A DNA stretch of 64,000 nt from Nelumbo lutea (GCA_022828595.1 JAKGHH010000004.1:86518270-86582269); one strand, 5' to 3'. Counted from the stretch's first letter, positions 13,701 through 24,925 are shown. Notes: generated from the letters alone by a model not told the origin. Numbers and translations: made by a program.

Positions 13701-14197
13701 AAAAATAATCCTAGACATGGTTCATAAGGCTAGAATCGATCACAATACTCGATGTCCCTCATCAAAAAGTACCAGACAATTCGCCTCCAAACCTTCAAAA
13801 TCAGTTCCTTCTTAATCCATCATCCCAATTGGTAATTGCATACAATGTCCAGCCAAATACTAACCAAGTCATATGGAAGAGCACAAGAACATGCTCTAAC
13901 CCTCACTAACCTACACTAACCCTCAGAATCTACAGTTAATGGAACCCACGATTTAACTATTCATTTTATTGCAAACAAAATGAATTTATGGAAGTTTTTA
14001 ATATGAACCAAGAAAATCTAAGGGAACCAACCTTCATTTGTTTGAGCATTGGCGACCATGAGGTCAAAATCGGTTCCCCTGCCCAAATGCTTGGATTCAA
14101 ATATTTTTTCTTTCAAATTCGCAACTGATATGAAATGACCGTCGATAGGAATAGAGTCGTAATCTTTTGCACTTTTAAACTTATAATACACAGCCAT
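4718..14197 (-). CDS. PQT3L: E3 ubiquitin ligase, PQT3/RBBP6-like
   Basis: Complete gene, 15 coding exons, all introns GT-AG: 14197-14032, 13581-13482, 13243-13159, 13053-12887, 12772-12693, 12608-12543, 12447-12291, 12192-12044, 11655-11491, 11411-11109, 10569-10531, 10173-9921, 9796-9677, 7871-7793, 5335-4718. Phases join cleanly to 2547 nt (848 aa), close to the usual plant length. Domains: N-terminal DWNN ubiquitin-like fold (residues 1 to about 76, MAVYYKFKSAKDYDSI); CCHC zinc knuckle at 215-228 (CHRCKVPGHFIQHC); C4C4 RING/U-box at 299-337 (CPLCKEVM...CDKC...CVC); Lys-rich patch at 480-490; Pro/Gly/Tyr-rich segment at 492-576; Arg/Glu/Asp-rich tail from about 644 resembling splicing-factor tails. 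Family knowledge: nuclear E3 ligases related to Arabidopsis PARAQUAT TOLERANCE 3 and animal RBBP6, acting in stress response and 3'-end processing. The start is fixed by the DWNN motif; the longer open frame upstream is untranslated leader or intron. Function is inferred from domains only. Confidence 0.93.
5336..7792 (-). other. Last intron of the PQT3-like gene (2.46 kb)
   Basis: The longest intron of the gene, between exons 14 and 15. It holds an hAT-type MITE at 7082-7529 and a run of C at 6763-6776. No other coding content was seen. Confidence 0.8.
7082..7529. mobile_element. hAT-type MITE in the PQT3-like last intron
   Basis: Terminal inverted repeats tagggctgcaaatgg (left) and ccgtttgcagcccta (right) enclose 448 bp of gene-free, AT-rich DNA with repeated aattcaaatt/gaatccaat phrases. 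The flanks gaggaaac (7074-7081) and ggagaaac (7530-7537) match at 6 of 8 positions, as expected for a decayed 8-bp hAT target duplication. Confidence 0.7.
8600..8828. repeat. Two copies of an 85-bp AT-rich repeat in an intron
   Basis: The segment 8600-8684 recurs at 8744-8828 (offset 144), beginning caatattatgattta and ending aacaggattaccag, with only a few substitutions. It lies in intron 13 of the PQT3-like gene. Confidence 0.85.
10627..10975. repeat. Recent 174-bp tandem duplication in intron 10
   Basis: Copy 1 (10627-10800) and copy 2 (10801-10975) start with aagcactgggtcttgcagaa and end with gcttttgcaacct. They are nearly identical: one substitution near the middle (catgtaag against catctaag) and a one-base change in a T run. 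They sit side by side inside intron 10 of the PQT3-like gene and do not touch an exon. Each copy also contains two gaagaaaagcttttt phrases. Confidence 0.92.
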
Positions 14198-15040
14198 ATT
14201 CCTTTCTTTTTTTTTTCTCTCAGCTATAAACGTAAGAGAAATCAAGAAAAACAAATTGCCCAAAGAGGAATAGATGAAATTCAGAGGCCGTAAAATAAAA
14301 AAGGCCTGATATCAAACTCTAAAACAAAAATAGATAATGAGTACAAGCAATTATCTCCTTTCTTTTCTGGTTGTCCTCTGTTGTTCAAACAACGACCACA
14401 CGAACACGCAAGATCTCTGAAAAGTAGAAGATTTCCCCCCTTCAATGCTTCAAAACTAAGAAAATTTTGATCTGAACACCTCTGGAGCCAATATACTAAG
14501 AGAATTCTTCGAATTTTGGAGACCCGACGACGCCTCCAAGAAAAGTTCGTAGCCTCGCCGCACCTAAACCCCCAGTTCGTCGCGAATTCGATGCTTTCGA
14601 GCAGATCTAGACGAAACAATCCAAGTCCTCGTTCCAGATAAAGTAAAGCCAGATGCAGCAGTAATCGAGCATTCAGAATCTGGAGATCCAAACGATCGCC
14701 AAGGCCGCAATCTTCACGAACCAGTCTCAACTAACGGATTCAGCAGCGAAAGCAGATCCAAAGAACGCAACACCAACCACGATTTGATTCGATGATCGCA
14801 GGACTCCGAAACAAATTCAACCAAGCAAGATTGCACCTTAGAGATCCAAAATATCGAATTATATCATGCAAAGAATTTAATTTCCCGTCAGAATAACGCA
14901 AAAGGCAATTGAGGATTTCAAGCGACAGAAGAACTCGAAGGAAGGAGAGATAAAAAATTAGGGTTAGGTTTTTCTTCAAAGAGGATCTTTGCTTGCAGAA
15001 CAGAACGGCACGGCGACGCGAAACGCCGAGGGTTACGGTT
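14198..15040 (-). other. 5' leader region of the PQT3-like gene
   Basis: Between the predicted transcription start and the ATG at 14197. A likely leader intron has a donor at 14836 (ctaag|gtgcaa on the minus strand) and an acceptor that could be near 14306 or 14225. The two long open frames here (14281-14730 and 14740-14979) resemble no protein and are best read as leader or intron sequence. Confidence 0.5.
14958..14972 (-). promoter_or_regulatory. Telo-box-like motif
   Basis: On the minus strand the leader reads aaacctaaccctaa, close to the AAACCCTAA telo-box often found near the start sites of plant housekeeping genes. It lies about 70-80 bases downstream of the predicted start site of the PQT3-like gene. 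Confidence 0.4.
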
Positions 15041-15067
15041 TCGCCTCTACCAAAGCCCGGAACTTTC

Positions 15068-15075
15068 GTATATAA
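15068..15075 (-). promoter_or_regulatory. TATA box, PQT3-like promoter
   Basis: The minus strand reads cttatatacg here, directly before a GC-richer segment that leads into the transcript. A start site about 30 bases downstream, near 15040, would give an 840-base leader region that includes an intron. Confidence 0.5.
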
Positions 15076-15471
15076 GGCAACCGCTAACTGAGGTTAAATC
15101 CTGGTTAAGTGCCAGCTAGTTAGATGGTTTTTTAACCCGAATCGGTCCAGGTCCAGCTGGTGGTTTGACGGCCATATGCGATACGCCTATACGTCATTTG
15201 TTTAAAGGCCTAGTTAAGTGCTAGATCATGTTGGAGGTATGTTGGAACGTATTTTATTGAGAACATCTCCCAACCCCATGCACAGCATTTTGAGCAGCAT
15301 ATCTTGAATGATACATAATAGGGTGGATCGAATAGTCATCTATGACAATGGCAAGGGGATTTGATCCCATGGTGTTTCAAATTTCCAAATTCCAACTTAA
15401 ACGTTCGGTTTGTTTGTATTGCAAATCTAAATTCGATACAAATTTTGCATTCATTTGTTTTTAGCTATGAT

Positions 15472-16094
15472 TAGGGGTGTTTATATTAAATGTCAAATTG
15501 ACCAAAATGATTAAACCGGCTTGGCCCAATTTAAGTTGGTCATTTTTTCAAAATCATCAGTGGGTTTCAGTTTGTATGAGAAAAAAAACTGATAATTCGG
15601 TTCAGTCTTGATTTTCATGTATGAAAACTGAAACCAAACCAAACCGATCCTATATGTTTATGTAATTATTAATTAGTCCCTACCCTATATGTTAAATGTT
15701 GATATATTTTATTTGTGTTTTGTTTGAACTTTGAAAAAAAATTGGTTATTTATGATAAAAACTAAAATGTAAAACTAATACAAATATAATACAATGGTAC
15801 AATATTTAATTCAGTTTTGTATAAATTTAAATATATGTTGACAAAAAAATCAGTTTTGCATAAAAAAATAATCGATTTAAATATATATTCTGATTATGCA
15901 TAAAAACTAAAAAGAAATAAATTTAAATATAAATAGATATTTTAGTTTAAAACATATATAAAAATCAACTAAACCAATAAACCGACCCTTCATGCTTGGC
16001 TCAATTTCGGTTTAATCAATAAGTAAATCGGCTAGGTCATGTCAGTTGAAGAAAATGACTCAAACCGACCCAACCCGACCCGTAAACACCCCTA
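15472..16094. mobile_element. hAT-type MITE
   Basis: The left end taggggtgtttata and right end gtaaacacccctа (read tgtaaacaccccta, one mismatch) form inverted repeats around a 623-bp non-coding element full of aaccg/cggtt phrases. Flanks gctatgat (15464-15471) and gacatgat (16095-16102) agree at 6 of 8 positions, fitting an aged 8-bp hAT duplication. It lies just upstream of the PQT3-like promoter. Confidence 0.7.
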
Positions 16095-16244
16095 GACATG
16101 ATTTGCTTTCTCACCTAATACAGAAATTGTATTTTATCTCATTTGCATTCGTTGGTAAGTGACTATACAAATTTTGCATCTAAAAAACTGATGCAAAATT
16201 TTCACCACTTGTTATTTATCTCTCGCATAAAGTGCCACACCATC

Positions 16245-17112
16245 TTGTAGGGTTGTAAATAAGTTGGATCAGATCCAATTCAAATCTGATACCAATCCAT
16301 TAAGAGGTGGATTCAGATATCCTTCCTAATCCTAACAAATCGGATCGGATGCAAAAAGTCGATTCATTAACGGATTGAATTCGAACATCAACCAATTTGA
16401 TCTGTCGTGACCTGATCCGATCCGCTAATATATGTATAATTTATTTTTTTATATATATTTTAAGGTAATTTTATATGACAAGTATTACCCTTTTTAGTTT
16501 ATATTTTAACTAGGTTTTATATATTTGTAATAGTATTATGTTTATAATTTGGCTTATAATCCAAAACATGAATGAGACTGAATCATTTCTCCGGTCTTCC
16601 TCTTTGATGATTCAACGCCTGTCATTTGTAACCAATTACAACCTTCCTCTTTGATGCCTATAGTCTACCAAGTAATTTTGTTCCGACTATTCAACTGCCG
16701 CCCTACCCCTATTCTTCTTTTTCGAATGCTCGTGATCATTGAACCAGAACCTTTGTGTTTGAGTGGCTTTGTTATTCCATCATCGATGACGACATTGACA
16801 ACACAACACCCTGTGCTGGAAAACTAGCGCATCTCCCTCTTACACTGCCTCTCTGTCTCTCACTTGGCCATTGAAACTCATAAATGGGAAACCGGGCCTG
16901 TACTATGTGCTAGCACTTTATGCTTCCCAAGTATGTAGTCTCAATAGTTATCAATCGGATTCAAATCAGACATCTGCTAAGATTAGCGAATCAAATTCGA
17001 ATAAGCTTTTGTAAAATTCGCAGAATTATTAATGGATTTGAATCACTGAGAAATGCTATTGAATCAAATTGAACATATCTCTTATCGAATCCAGTTCAAT
17101 TGGTTTGCAGTT
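16245..17112. mobile_element. Possible decayed hAT-type element
   Basis: The left edge reads tagggttgtaaataag and the right edge ggtttgcagttttat, which pair weakly in inverted orientation. The interior has the gaatccaatt/caaattcg composition of the other hAT-type MITEs, broken at about 16560-16940 by unrelated sequence. Termini are too worn for certainty. Confidence 0.3.
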
Positions 17113-18033
17113 TTATTGATGCAGTATGAGATTTGGACCAACTGAGTAAATATTTACAATTTTGATTTTTGAAGACCCTTCTTAGTATATATAAAGAGAG
17201 GGTGATACAACACAGAAGGAAGCTAATAAGTTTTATGCAAGTTGGGATCATTTCAAGACACATAAAAAGCATAGATAACACTACTTATTCAACTTATTAA
17301 ATCTTTACTGATATAGCATCATCACAAAGTTTCTCTCTTAGTTCATTTTTACAAAGTTGGCACCACCGCAAAATTTCTATCTTAATTCATAATTACCAAG
17401 TTAGGGTTATAGCGAGATTTCGAATTTGTATTCAATTAGGACTTTTTTTTGAAGAGTTTTATTAGGATTATATTATGAAGTGTTTTCTTAGATTATGATT
17501 GCTCAATTAAGGTTTCATTTTTTAAGAGTTTTACATTTCTTTAAGAACCATAAGGGTGTATGCCTATATAAAAAGTAGCTAGAGGAAGGCAAAGACAGTT
17601 TTAATACTTAATTTTCTCTTAATTATTCAATGAAGAATTTGTATTCCTGGTAATTCGATTTATGTTATTTTCTTTGAAGCTTTTCTCAACATGTTTTGTT
17701 TCCCTACTGCACCACCTACCATCTTGCTTCCTACCTAATTTGAGATCTGATTCAATCCTCACAAAATCATGCTCACATTGTTCTCACAGCCACTTGTAGT
17801 TGTGCATTGGAAATACCTCCCCATCAATAAAAAACATACAATTCCGGAGATTTTCCCAATACATGGATGTAATTGACTGTAATGACAATGTGATCACTGG
17901 TTTGTGAGGACTGTATCCAAGTTCCACTCCAAAACAAATAACCTTCCACCTACCTTGTGTTGTGACTGCGATTGCATCATCTGACTTCATATTAAATTAT
18001 TACAAAACAAATAAGACAGTCTAAGGTGCCAAC

Positions 18034-18158
18034 CAACTGATTAGTAAGGTCTCCTGCTAGTTGTAGTGGAAAATTGGGATCAAATCCCGCTTGCACCTAG
18101 GTTGGGGGATGGGTTACCCCTTGTTGTGCAACCCTTTAGAAGATATTAAAAAAAAAAA
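18034..18158 (+). mobile_element. SINE-like element
   Basis: A short segment has a B-box-like gggatcaaatcccg, an upstream tagttgtagtgg that could be an A box, and a terminal A run at 18148-18158. These are marks of a tRNA-derived SINE. No flanking direct repeat was found. Confidence 0.35.
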
Positions 18159-19117
18159 GTCAGAATTCACACTCACCTTATTTGACACAGCAAACAAACA
18201 GAGCCTATCTTTTATTTTCTTTTTATTTTGATATTACATTGCTCTCATATCACTTATGTGGCAATTATGTGGAGTAAAAATGGAAACACAACATCACGGT
18301 TTCAAATGCCACCCAACTTTGCCACATCAATTGATTCTCTAAATAGTGCAAAAAAAAACGTCAATTCTTAATGTTCAAGCCAACCAGTAGAAGAATCAAT
18401 TAATCCTGATTCACGTGTTTTGGACAAATGCCCAAATGGGAATGATTTTCGAACTGGTTTTTGACACAAGTTTCATGTCCATGCCAATGGTGTTCAAACC
18501 AAAAATAAAACAATACTAGTTTGGTGAAGATCAATCGACCATGTTCAGAAATTTAAGTATTTTAATTAAATTCCATTAAATTCAAATATTTCATTATTTT
18601 TATTTTGTAATTCTTGGATATTTGGCGGTTGATTTATTATTATTATTATGTGGTATTGTATCCCCTGTATCTCCATCTCCAGATATTTAAACTTGCTTCA
18701 ATTAAAAAAAAATCAATTTCAAAAGGTTTTATGAAAAAAAACGGTAAATCCTAGGTCATTTCGCTCTTTGGAACTAGTAAACCCTCCATGCTCCATGCCT
18801 AATGATAGAGGTTTTTTTGGTATTGAAGAAAAAAAAACATTTGAAACAATGAATGCGGATTGAATAAAAGGACATTTTTTCCATGTCTAAGTGTATGAAT
18901 GAGGATTTATCCATACACATCGATGAGTTTTGGTCTTCCGTTTGCAAAAATCACAAACTCAGCAATGAGCAATAAGGGTGGGTTTAGCTAGCAGTAGCAC
19001 AAGAACGAGAGGGTGTTCTTCAATATAACTGTTACTATTATCTTGTTCTAAGAAATTACTATTATCTTGTTCGAAGAAAAATGGCTTGTTTGTTCTTAGG
19101 TATAAAAGTCTGATTCC

Positions 19118-19339
19118 AACTGTTTGGTTGGTGGAGTGAAAATCTCATTCTCATTCATGGTGGAATAGCATTTTCCCATTTGAGGAAATGATCATTTCCC
19201 TTTCTTGAGAATGTGATTCCATTTCAGTTAATTCCAAGTCCAATTCCCATTTTAATCAAACAGCTATGGGAATAGACAATTCTAATTCCAATTCCAAAAA
19301 ATTCTGATTCCAATTTCGATTGCAAGCCAAACAGACCCT
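19118..19339. mobile_element. MITE-like element (tgtttgg termini)
   Basis: Starts aactgtttggttgg and ends gcaagccaaacagaccct, an imperfect inverted pair. The interior is built of repeated ccaattcc/ggaatgag-type phrases, a composition seen in a common class of plant MITEs. No coding capacity. Target duplication not resolved. Confidence 0.4.
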
Positions 19340-19535
19340 AAGTATAATTATTTTCCATTCTAGTAAATTTATACTTGCCTTCTATGAAGCGCTATATCAA
19401 ATAAGACCAATGTTTTTATTTTAGAAAAAAAAAAAAAACGAATCAGGTCCAAAAATCAACATAGTAACAGTGTTTACAACCCCCACCCCCAATATATTAT
19501 ACTTTTTCTCAAGTAAACAGTAAGCACTAGTGGGT

Positions 19536-20199
19536 TGTTATGGGCCCGCGCGTAGGATCTTGTCACAGGTCGGTCCACCAGGAGACTCCTGTCTTCCCTT
19601 GCCCTTGCCCTTGCATACATACCCTATTGTGGCAATCGCGTGTGTGATTTGTCCAAGAGATCACCCGAACTCTCCTAACACCTTTCTTGGCTGAAAACTG
19701 AATGCCTTTACTTCAATTCGTAGCTCCTTAAATAGGAGCTTACAAAAGGAAACTCCTTGTTGGATTCGGCTAGGCTAGGGTAATCCAACTTAAACTCAAA
19801 CTCCTAATTACCTACTCTAATGGTAACACAATTCTTATTTAAGATAAGATAAGATAAGATAAGGATAAGGGATGAGGAATGGAGTAGCTGGCGACGAGTT
19901 GGCGAGTAGAGCTGATGTGGTAAGATAAGTGTGGATCCACCCTAATGAGCTGTCCTGTGGGTCCTGCCCTATTGCTACTGTCGGGCGGCGCGCGCATCTC
20001 ATAGTGCTGTTGTCGTGTGGTGCGTGCTGCTATCGTGCGATGTGTGCTGCGCGCTACCGGGCAGTGCGTGTTGTGCGCTGCTAGGCGGTGCGTGCTGTGC
20101 ATCGCCAGGCGGTGTGTGCTATTGTGCGGTTTGCTATGCGTGCTGCTTCCTATGACTACGTCGCAATGTGCTGCCGAGCGGTGTGTCCATAACATCACA
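19536..20199 (-). repeat. 3' LTR of the Ty3/gypsy element
   Basis: Matches 24373 to about 24925 over its length. The plus-strand left end is tgttatgggcccgcgcg and the right end ccataacatcaca, so the minus-strand LTR begins TGTGATGTTATGG and ends CCATAACA. A polypurine tract (aggaggggtg on the minus strand) lies directly inside at about 20200-20210. It contains a gataagataag run and a GC-rich 24-bp minisatellite at about 20020-20140. Confidence 0.85.
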
Positions 20200-20406
20200 C
20201 CCCTCCTGGACTACGAGCTTGTCCTCAAGCTCGAGTTCGGGGTAGGCGCTGTGAAGATCGGTCCAGGGAATCCAGGTGGCCTCAGCTGATGGTAGTCCGT
20301 CCCATTCCACTAGAACCTCGAAGGTACCCTGATTGACGCGTGATCGTACAAGAGCCCGATGTTGGAGGATGGGTCTGCCATCCTTTAGAGGTGGTAGGGG
20401 AGGCAC
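20134..20406 (-). pseudogene. Chromodomain end of gypsy pol
   Basis: A 90-codon frame with the chromodomain signature VLVEWDGLPSAEATWIPW in its middle. In chromoviruses this module at the integrase tail is thought to steer insertion toward particular chromatin marks. It is separated by stops from the integrase frame (20511-21011), and its last codons are read from inside the 3' LTR. Confidence 0.8.
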
Positions 20407-20510
20407 TTGGTCCGGGGGGTCCCTATAAAAGGCTTGAGGAGGGACACATGGAAGATGTCATGGATTCTATTATGCTCCGAGAGCTCGAGTTGATAGGCAA
20501 CCTTCCCAAT

Positions 20511-21905
20511 TTACCTAAGAACCTTGAAGGGCCCGTAAAATTTTGGGGCTAGCTTGGGGGGGCCTCGACGCATGAGGGAGAGCTGCCGGTAGGGTTGGAG
20601 CTTCAGCCAAACGAACTGTCCCGGCTTGAAGGTGACTTCGCAGTGGTGTTGATTGTAGGCATGCTTCATGCGCGCCTGTGCCTGCTGTAGGCGCAAGGAG
20701 ACTTCGGCCAGGAGGGCATCGCGATCTTGGAGGCTGCGATCCACTTCTTCCAGTCGTGTTGAGCCTGGTTCGTAAGATAAGAGACGGGGAGGATCTCGGC
20801 CATATACCCCCCGGAAGGGAGTCATGCCAAGGGAGGAGTGGTAGGACGTGTTATAACAGTATTCGGCCCACGGAAGGCACTCCACCCAGCGCCTGGGCTG
20901 GTCTCCCACAAGGCAGTGGAGGTACATCTCTATTGTCCAGTTCACCACCTCTGTTTGGCCGTCAGTCTGTGGATGATAGGTGGAGGAGAAGGCTAGGTTT
21001 GTTCCCTGCAATCAGAAGAGCTCCTTCCAGAAGGTGCTGGTAAAGATCGGGTCCCTGTCACTTACAATGGATTCGGGTAGCCCATGCAATCGGAAGATGT
21101 GGCCGAAGAAGGCGTGGGCCACTGAAACCGCGTTGTAGGGGTGAGATAAGGGGAGGAAGTGGGCATACTTTGAGAAGCGGTCCACCACCAAAAATATCAC
21201 CGATTTCCCTCCCACCTTGGGTAAGCCTTCTATGAAGTCCATGGAAATATCTACCCAGATCTGAGTGGGGAGGGCAAGGGGTTGGAGAAGGCCTACTGGG
21301 TGCAAGTTTTCCCACTTCTGCTGCTGGCATGTTGAACAGTTCTGGATGAAGTCCCGTACTGAAGCCTTCATGCCCTGCCAGTGGAAATCTGCATGGATGT
21401 GGTGCAGTGTTTTCTGGATACCCTCATGCGTGGCATCGTGTATGCTGGAGATAACGGAGGGAATTAAGGGGCAGCCGGTTGGAAGATAAATTCGGCCCTT
21501 GTACAGTACCAACCCGTCCTGCATGCTCCAACTAGAGTTGGCCGTTCCCGCCTGTATTTTCTTGAGCAGATCGTTCCATTCGGGTGACTGTGGCAATTCA
21601 ATCCGAATGTCTTCCAGCAGGGAGGCTCGGGGCTGTGAGATTGCATGGAGTAGCATGTCGTCTTCTCGATGGGACAAGGCATCTGTGGCACGGCTCAAGG
21701 CCCCAGCCTTGTAGTCTACTCGGAAGTCGAATCCAAGGAGTTTGCTGACCCAATGCTGTTGTGGTGAGGTGGTGAGCCGTTGTTCCAGCAGATATTTGAG
21801 GCTGTAATGGTCCGTCTTGACTATGAAAGATCTTCCCCATAGGTACGGCCTCCAGTGCTGCACTGCCTTAGCTAGGCCAATAAGTTCCCGTTCGTAGGTG
21901 GGCAA
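20511..21905 (-). pseudogene. Gypsy RNase H/integrase region (broken)
   Basis: Two consecutive frames. The first (21905-21012) holds the RNase H end (TDHYSLKYLL), the integrase zinc finger (HDATHEG...CSTCQQQK) and the first part of the DDE core (DFIEGLPK, SIVSDRDPIF). The second (21011-20511) holds STYHPQTDGQTE with the catalytic Glu and the integrase C-terminal part. A stop codon lies between them. Confidence 0.85.
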
Positions 21906-22287
21906 CTTAAGGTGGCGGTCGACTAGCTTGCGGTTGAAAAAGGCGATTGGGTGTCCTATTTTTGTAGTATCGTGCCTATGCCGGTGCTGGATGCATCACA
22001 CTCCACTGTGAACTCAAGATCAAAGTTTGGCAGTAGAATTGGTGTGGAGGAGAGGGCCTCTCTTAATTTTACAAAGGTTGCTTCAGTTGTACTGTCCTAG
22101 AGGAAGGCGTTTTTCTTGAGCAGACTTGTTAGCGAGGTTGCCAGCAATCCGTAATTGTGAACGAACTTGTGGTAGTAGCCGGTCAGCCCTAGGAAACCGT
22201 GGAGGGCCTTGGCGGATTGTGGTCTGGGCCATTCTTTGATGGTCTGAATCTTGGAGTCATCCACAGTGACCCCTTGACCGCTAATCA

Positions 22288-23277
22288 CATGTCCTAATTA
22301 AAGGACCCTGCATTCACTCAAAGAAGCATTTTGACCATTTGAGGAAGAGTTGATGTTGTTGCAGGAGTTCAAGAACAATTCGCAGATGCTGCACGTGCTC
22401 TACCCACGATTTGTTATAGACTAGGATGTCGTCGAAATCTGCGGAGATGGGAGTGAAACACCTCATTCATCAAGGCCTGGAATGTGGAGGGCGTGTTGCT
22501 AAGACCGAAGGGCATGACCAGGAACTCGAAGTGGCCATGGTGTGTTCTGAAGGCCGTTTTCTCTACATCTTCTGGGGTCATTCGGACCTAGAAGTATCCT
22601 GATCGGAGGTCTAGCTTGGAGAAGTACTGCGCTCCGTGGAATTCGTCTAACATCTCATCTACGACTGGGATGGGAAACTTATCTTTGACCGTCCGACTGT
22701 TAAGCTCTTTGTAATCTATACAGAATCTCCAAGTCCCGTCTTGCTTGGGCACCAAAAGAACTGGGGAGGAGAAGGGGGAGCGGCTGGGGCAGATGATCCC
22801 TTGCTATAACATGTCTGCACACTGCCTTTCTATTTCATCTTTTTGCCGATGTGAGTAGCGGTAGGGCTTGACAACAATGGGATCTGATCCGGTTATCAGA
22901 GGGATTCGATGGTCGCAAGCTCTGGGAGGGGGAAGCCCCTTGGGCTCCTTGAATACTGCAGAGAAGTCCATAAGGAGCCTTTCCATATTTGTTGCGCGTG
23001 AGTCCCCACCTTGGAGTGTATGTAGCTGCGCCCTTGTTCTTATTCTGGTTCCCTGCCATGTGACTAGTTTGCCATCCAAGTGGAAGGTCATGGTTAGGGC
23101 AGTGAAGTCCCATAGGATTGGTCCAAGCGTGATCAGCCATTTGACACCTAGGACGATGTCAAATTCATCAAAGGATAGTACGAATAAATCTGCTTGGAAG
23201 GGCTCTGTTCCGACCTGAATTCTGGTGTCCTTGCAAATTCCGGGGCTATGAACTCTTTCCCCGTTTGCCACGGCCAC
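22288..23277 (-). pseudogene. Gypsy protease end and reverse transcriptase (broken)
   Basis: The frame 23277-22804 covers the C-terminal half of the protease (DIVLGVKWL) and the start of RT (RIPLITGSDPI). Beyond its stop, RT continues at about 22800-22440 ([20 protein letters not shown]) with more stops, and reaches the connection region at 22288-22097 (FLGLTGYYHKFV). The catalytic YxDD box was not recovered. Confidence 0.8.
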
Positions 23278-24370
23278 CCGAGTCTACCAGAATACGGACT
23301 GGCCGCTCTACTATCAATGCTCTCAGTTGCATGGTTTGGGAGGTCTTGACCCCCGTAATGGCATGGAGGGAGATTTTTGGTTTTGATGTAGCAGGTTTGT
23401 CCTCTTCCTCTTCTTGTTCTTCTACTAGGAGACAGAACAACTTCTTACACTTGTGGCAGCCGCCTAATGGGGGTGCAGACCTGCTGCTTCCTGTGCTTGA
23501 CGTTGATTTGGAGGGGTTGCCCGCAGGCAGCCTTGGTTCTCTGCTAGTGATCGAAGAGGAAGTCACTCCTACTGTCTTCGAAGGCGTCCATGTTGATGTC
23601 GGTCGTCCTATACTGAAGCCCCCGTGGGAGATCTGCATCTTCCTTTTGAAGGCACGTGCGAGGTTCATAGCTGTGACTAGATTAGGGGGGTGTTGCATCT
23701 CGACGTCCACTCTTAGGGGTTCCACTAGCCCTGTTGTGAAAATGTCGACTTGCTGGTCTAGGCGTACCGAGGCAGCTCTGGCGAGAAGGGTTTGGAACTG
23801 GCGCTGATAATCTGCTATAGTCCTGGTTTGCTTGAGGTTGATTAGTTTGCCCAGTGGGTTACTTGTCAGTGGGGGTCCAAACCGGAGGAGGCAATAGGAT
23901 TTAAATTGTTCCCAACTAAGCCTAGGTTCTTCCTGCTCTAGACGGTAGAACTAGAGTTGTGCCTCTTTTGTGAGGTGGAAAGCGGCCAGACTGACCTTGT
24001 CTCTGTCATCGGTGCGCTGGTTGCGGAAGAACTGTTCGCAGTGGTACAACCATCCTAGTGGGTCTCCAGTGCCATTGTAGGACGGAAACTCTAACCGACT
24101 ATATTTGGGGATAACAACGACAGTCGGGGTGGCCATCTGATGTTCGCCGAACGTTTCTGCCTAGTCCAGCCTGTGGCTGTTGTTGGTGGCGGTTCCTTCT
24201 GAGTTCCTTTCCTTATTGGCTAAGAATGTCTCCAGTAAGCGTCGAAGCTCCCGGACATCATCCTTGACCTCACGAACTTCCATGCTGGTCTCTGCAAGTT
24301 TGTGCTCCAGTTCGTGGACCTTGGAAGACAGCGACTCTTGTTCCCCCATGACGGTAGGCTCTGATACCAT
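23246..24370 (-). pseudogene. Gypsy gag and protease start (broken)
   Basis: The frame opens at an ATG at 24370 that overlaps the primer site (ATGGTATCAGAG reads MVSE), has a coiled-coil-like stretch (VREVKDDVRELRRLLETF), then stops and resumes (24136-23951; 23725-23246) with a capsid-like segment, a Ser/Thr-rich linker, a CHKCKK half-knuckle and the protease VDSG. At least two stops interrupt it. Confidence 0.75.
24358..24369 (-). other. tRNA-iMet primer binding site (gypsy)
   Basis: The minus strand reads TGGTATCAGAGC, a standard primer site complementary to the 3' end of plant initiator tRNA-Met, three bases inside the 5' LTR. Confidence 0.9.
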
Positions 24371-24372
24371 AA

Positions 24373-24925
24373 TGTTATGGGCCCGCGCATAGAATCTCGT
24401 CACGGGTCGGTCCACCAAGAGAGACTCCTGTCTTCCCTTGCCCTTGCCCTTGCGTACTGACCCTATTGTGGTAATCACGTGTGTGATTTGTCCAAGAGAT
24501 CACCCGAACTCTCCTAACACCTTTCTTGGCTAAAAACGGAATGCCTTTACTTCAATTCGTAGCTCCTTAAATAGGAGATTATAAAAGGAAACTCCTTATT
24601 GGATTTGGCTAGGCTAGGGTAATTCAACTTAAACTCAAACTCCTAATTACCTACTCCTAATGGTAACACAACTCTTACTTAAGATAATATAAGATAAGGA
24701 TAAGGGATGAGGAATGGAGTAGCTAGCGACGAGTTGGCGAGCAGAACTGATGTGGTAAGATAAGTGTGGACCCACCTTGATGAGCTATCATGTGGGTCCC
24801 GCCCTACTGCTGCTGCCGTGCGATGCATGCTGCGCACTGCCAGGCGGTGCATGCTATGCGCTGCCAGGCGATGCATACTGCTATGCGGCCTGCTATGCGT
24901 GCCGCTGCCTATGACTGCGCGCTAT
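24373..24925 (-). repeat. 5' LTR of the Ty3/gypsy element
   Basis: Collinear with 19536-20199, starting tgttatgggcccgcgc on the plus strand. It is about 100 bp shorter, mainly because the GC-rich minisatellite has fewer units and because its outer end fades after cctatgactgcg. The outer boundary and target duplication could not be fixed, so 24925 is approximate. Confidence 0.8.

Larger units (their letters stand above)
19536..24925 (-). mobile_element. Ty3/gypsy chromovirus retrotransposon, decayed
   Basis: A nearly full-length minus-strand LTR retrotransposon (about 5.4 kb). In order: 5' LTR (24373-24925), tRNA-iMet primer site (24358-24369), gag (about 24370-23400), aspartic protease with a VDSG motif near 23265, reverse transcriptase (about 22800-22290, with YKELN and [11 protein letters not shown] motifs), RNase H (about 22100-21700), integrase with an HHCC finger (about 21440-21550) and catalytic core, then a chromodomain (EWDGLPSAEATW, 20134-20406). 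The order PR-RT-RH-IN and the C-terminal chromodomain place it among chromoviruses; the clade is not resolved. Several in-frame stops and shifts break gag, RT and integrase (a stop falls between the core Asp and Glu motifs, near 21012), so it cannot be autonomous. The chromodomain frame runs into the 3' LTR. Confidence 0.9.

Noticed and set aside
14281..14730. 149-codon minus-strand frame upstream of the PQT3-like start
   Set aside because: No family resemblance, and it lies in the leader or leader-intron region, so I treat it as chance openness.
17560..17680. ctatataaaaag followed by leader-like sequence, possible LTR promoter or gene start
   Set aside because: No termini, duplication or downstream coding sequence could be matched to it.
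19839..20198. 119-codon His/Thr/Arg-rich frame
   Set aside because: It is produced by the GC-rich minisatellite inside the LTR and is not conserved in the other LTR.
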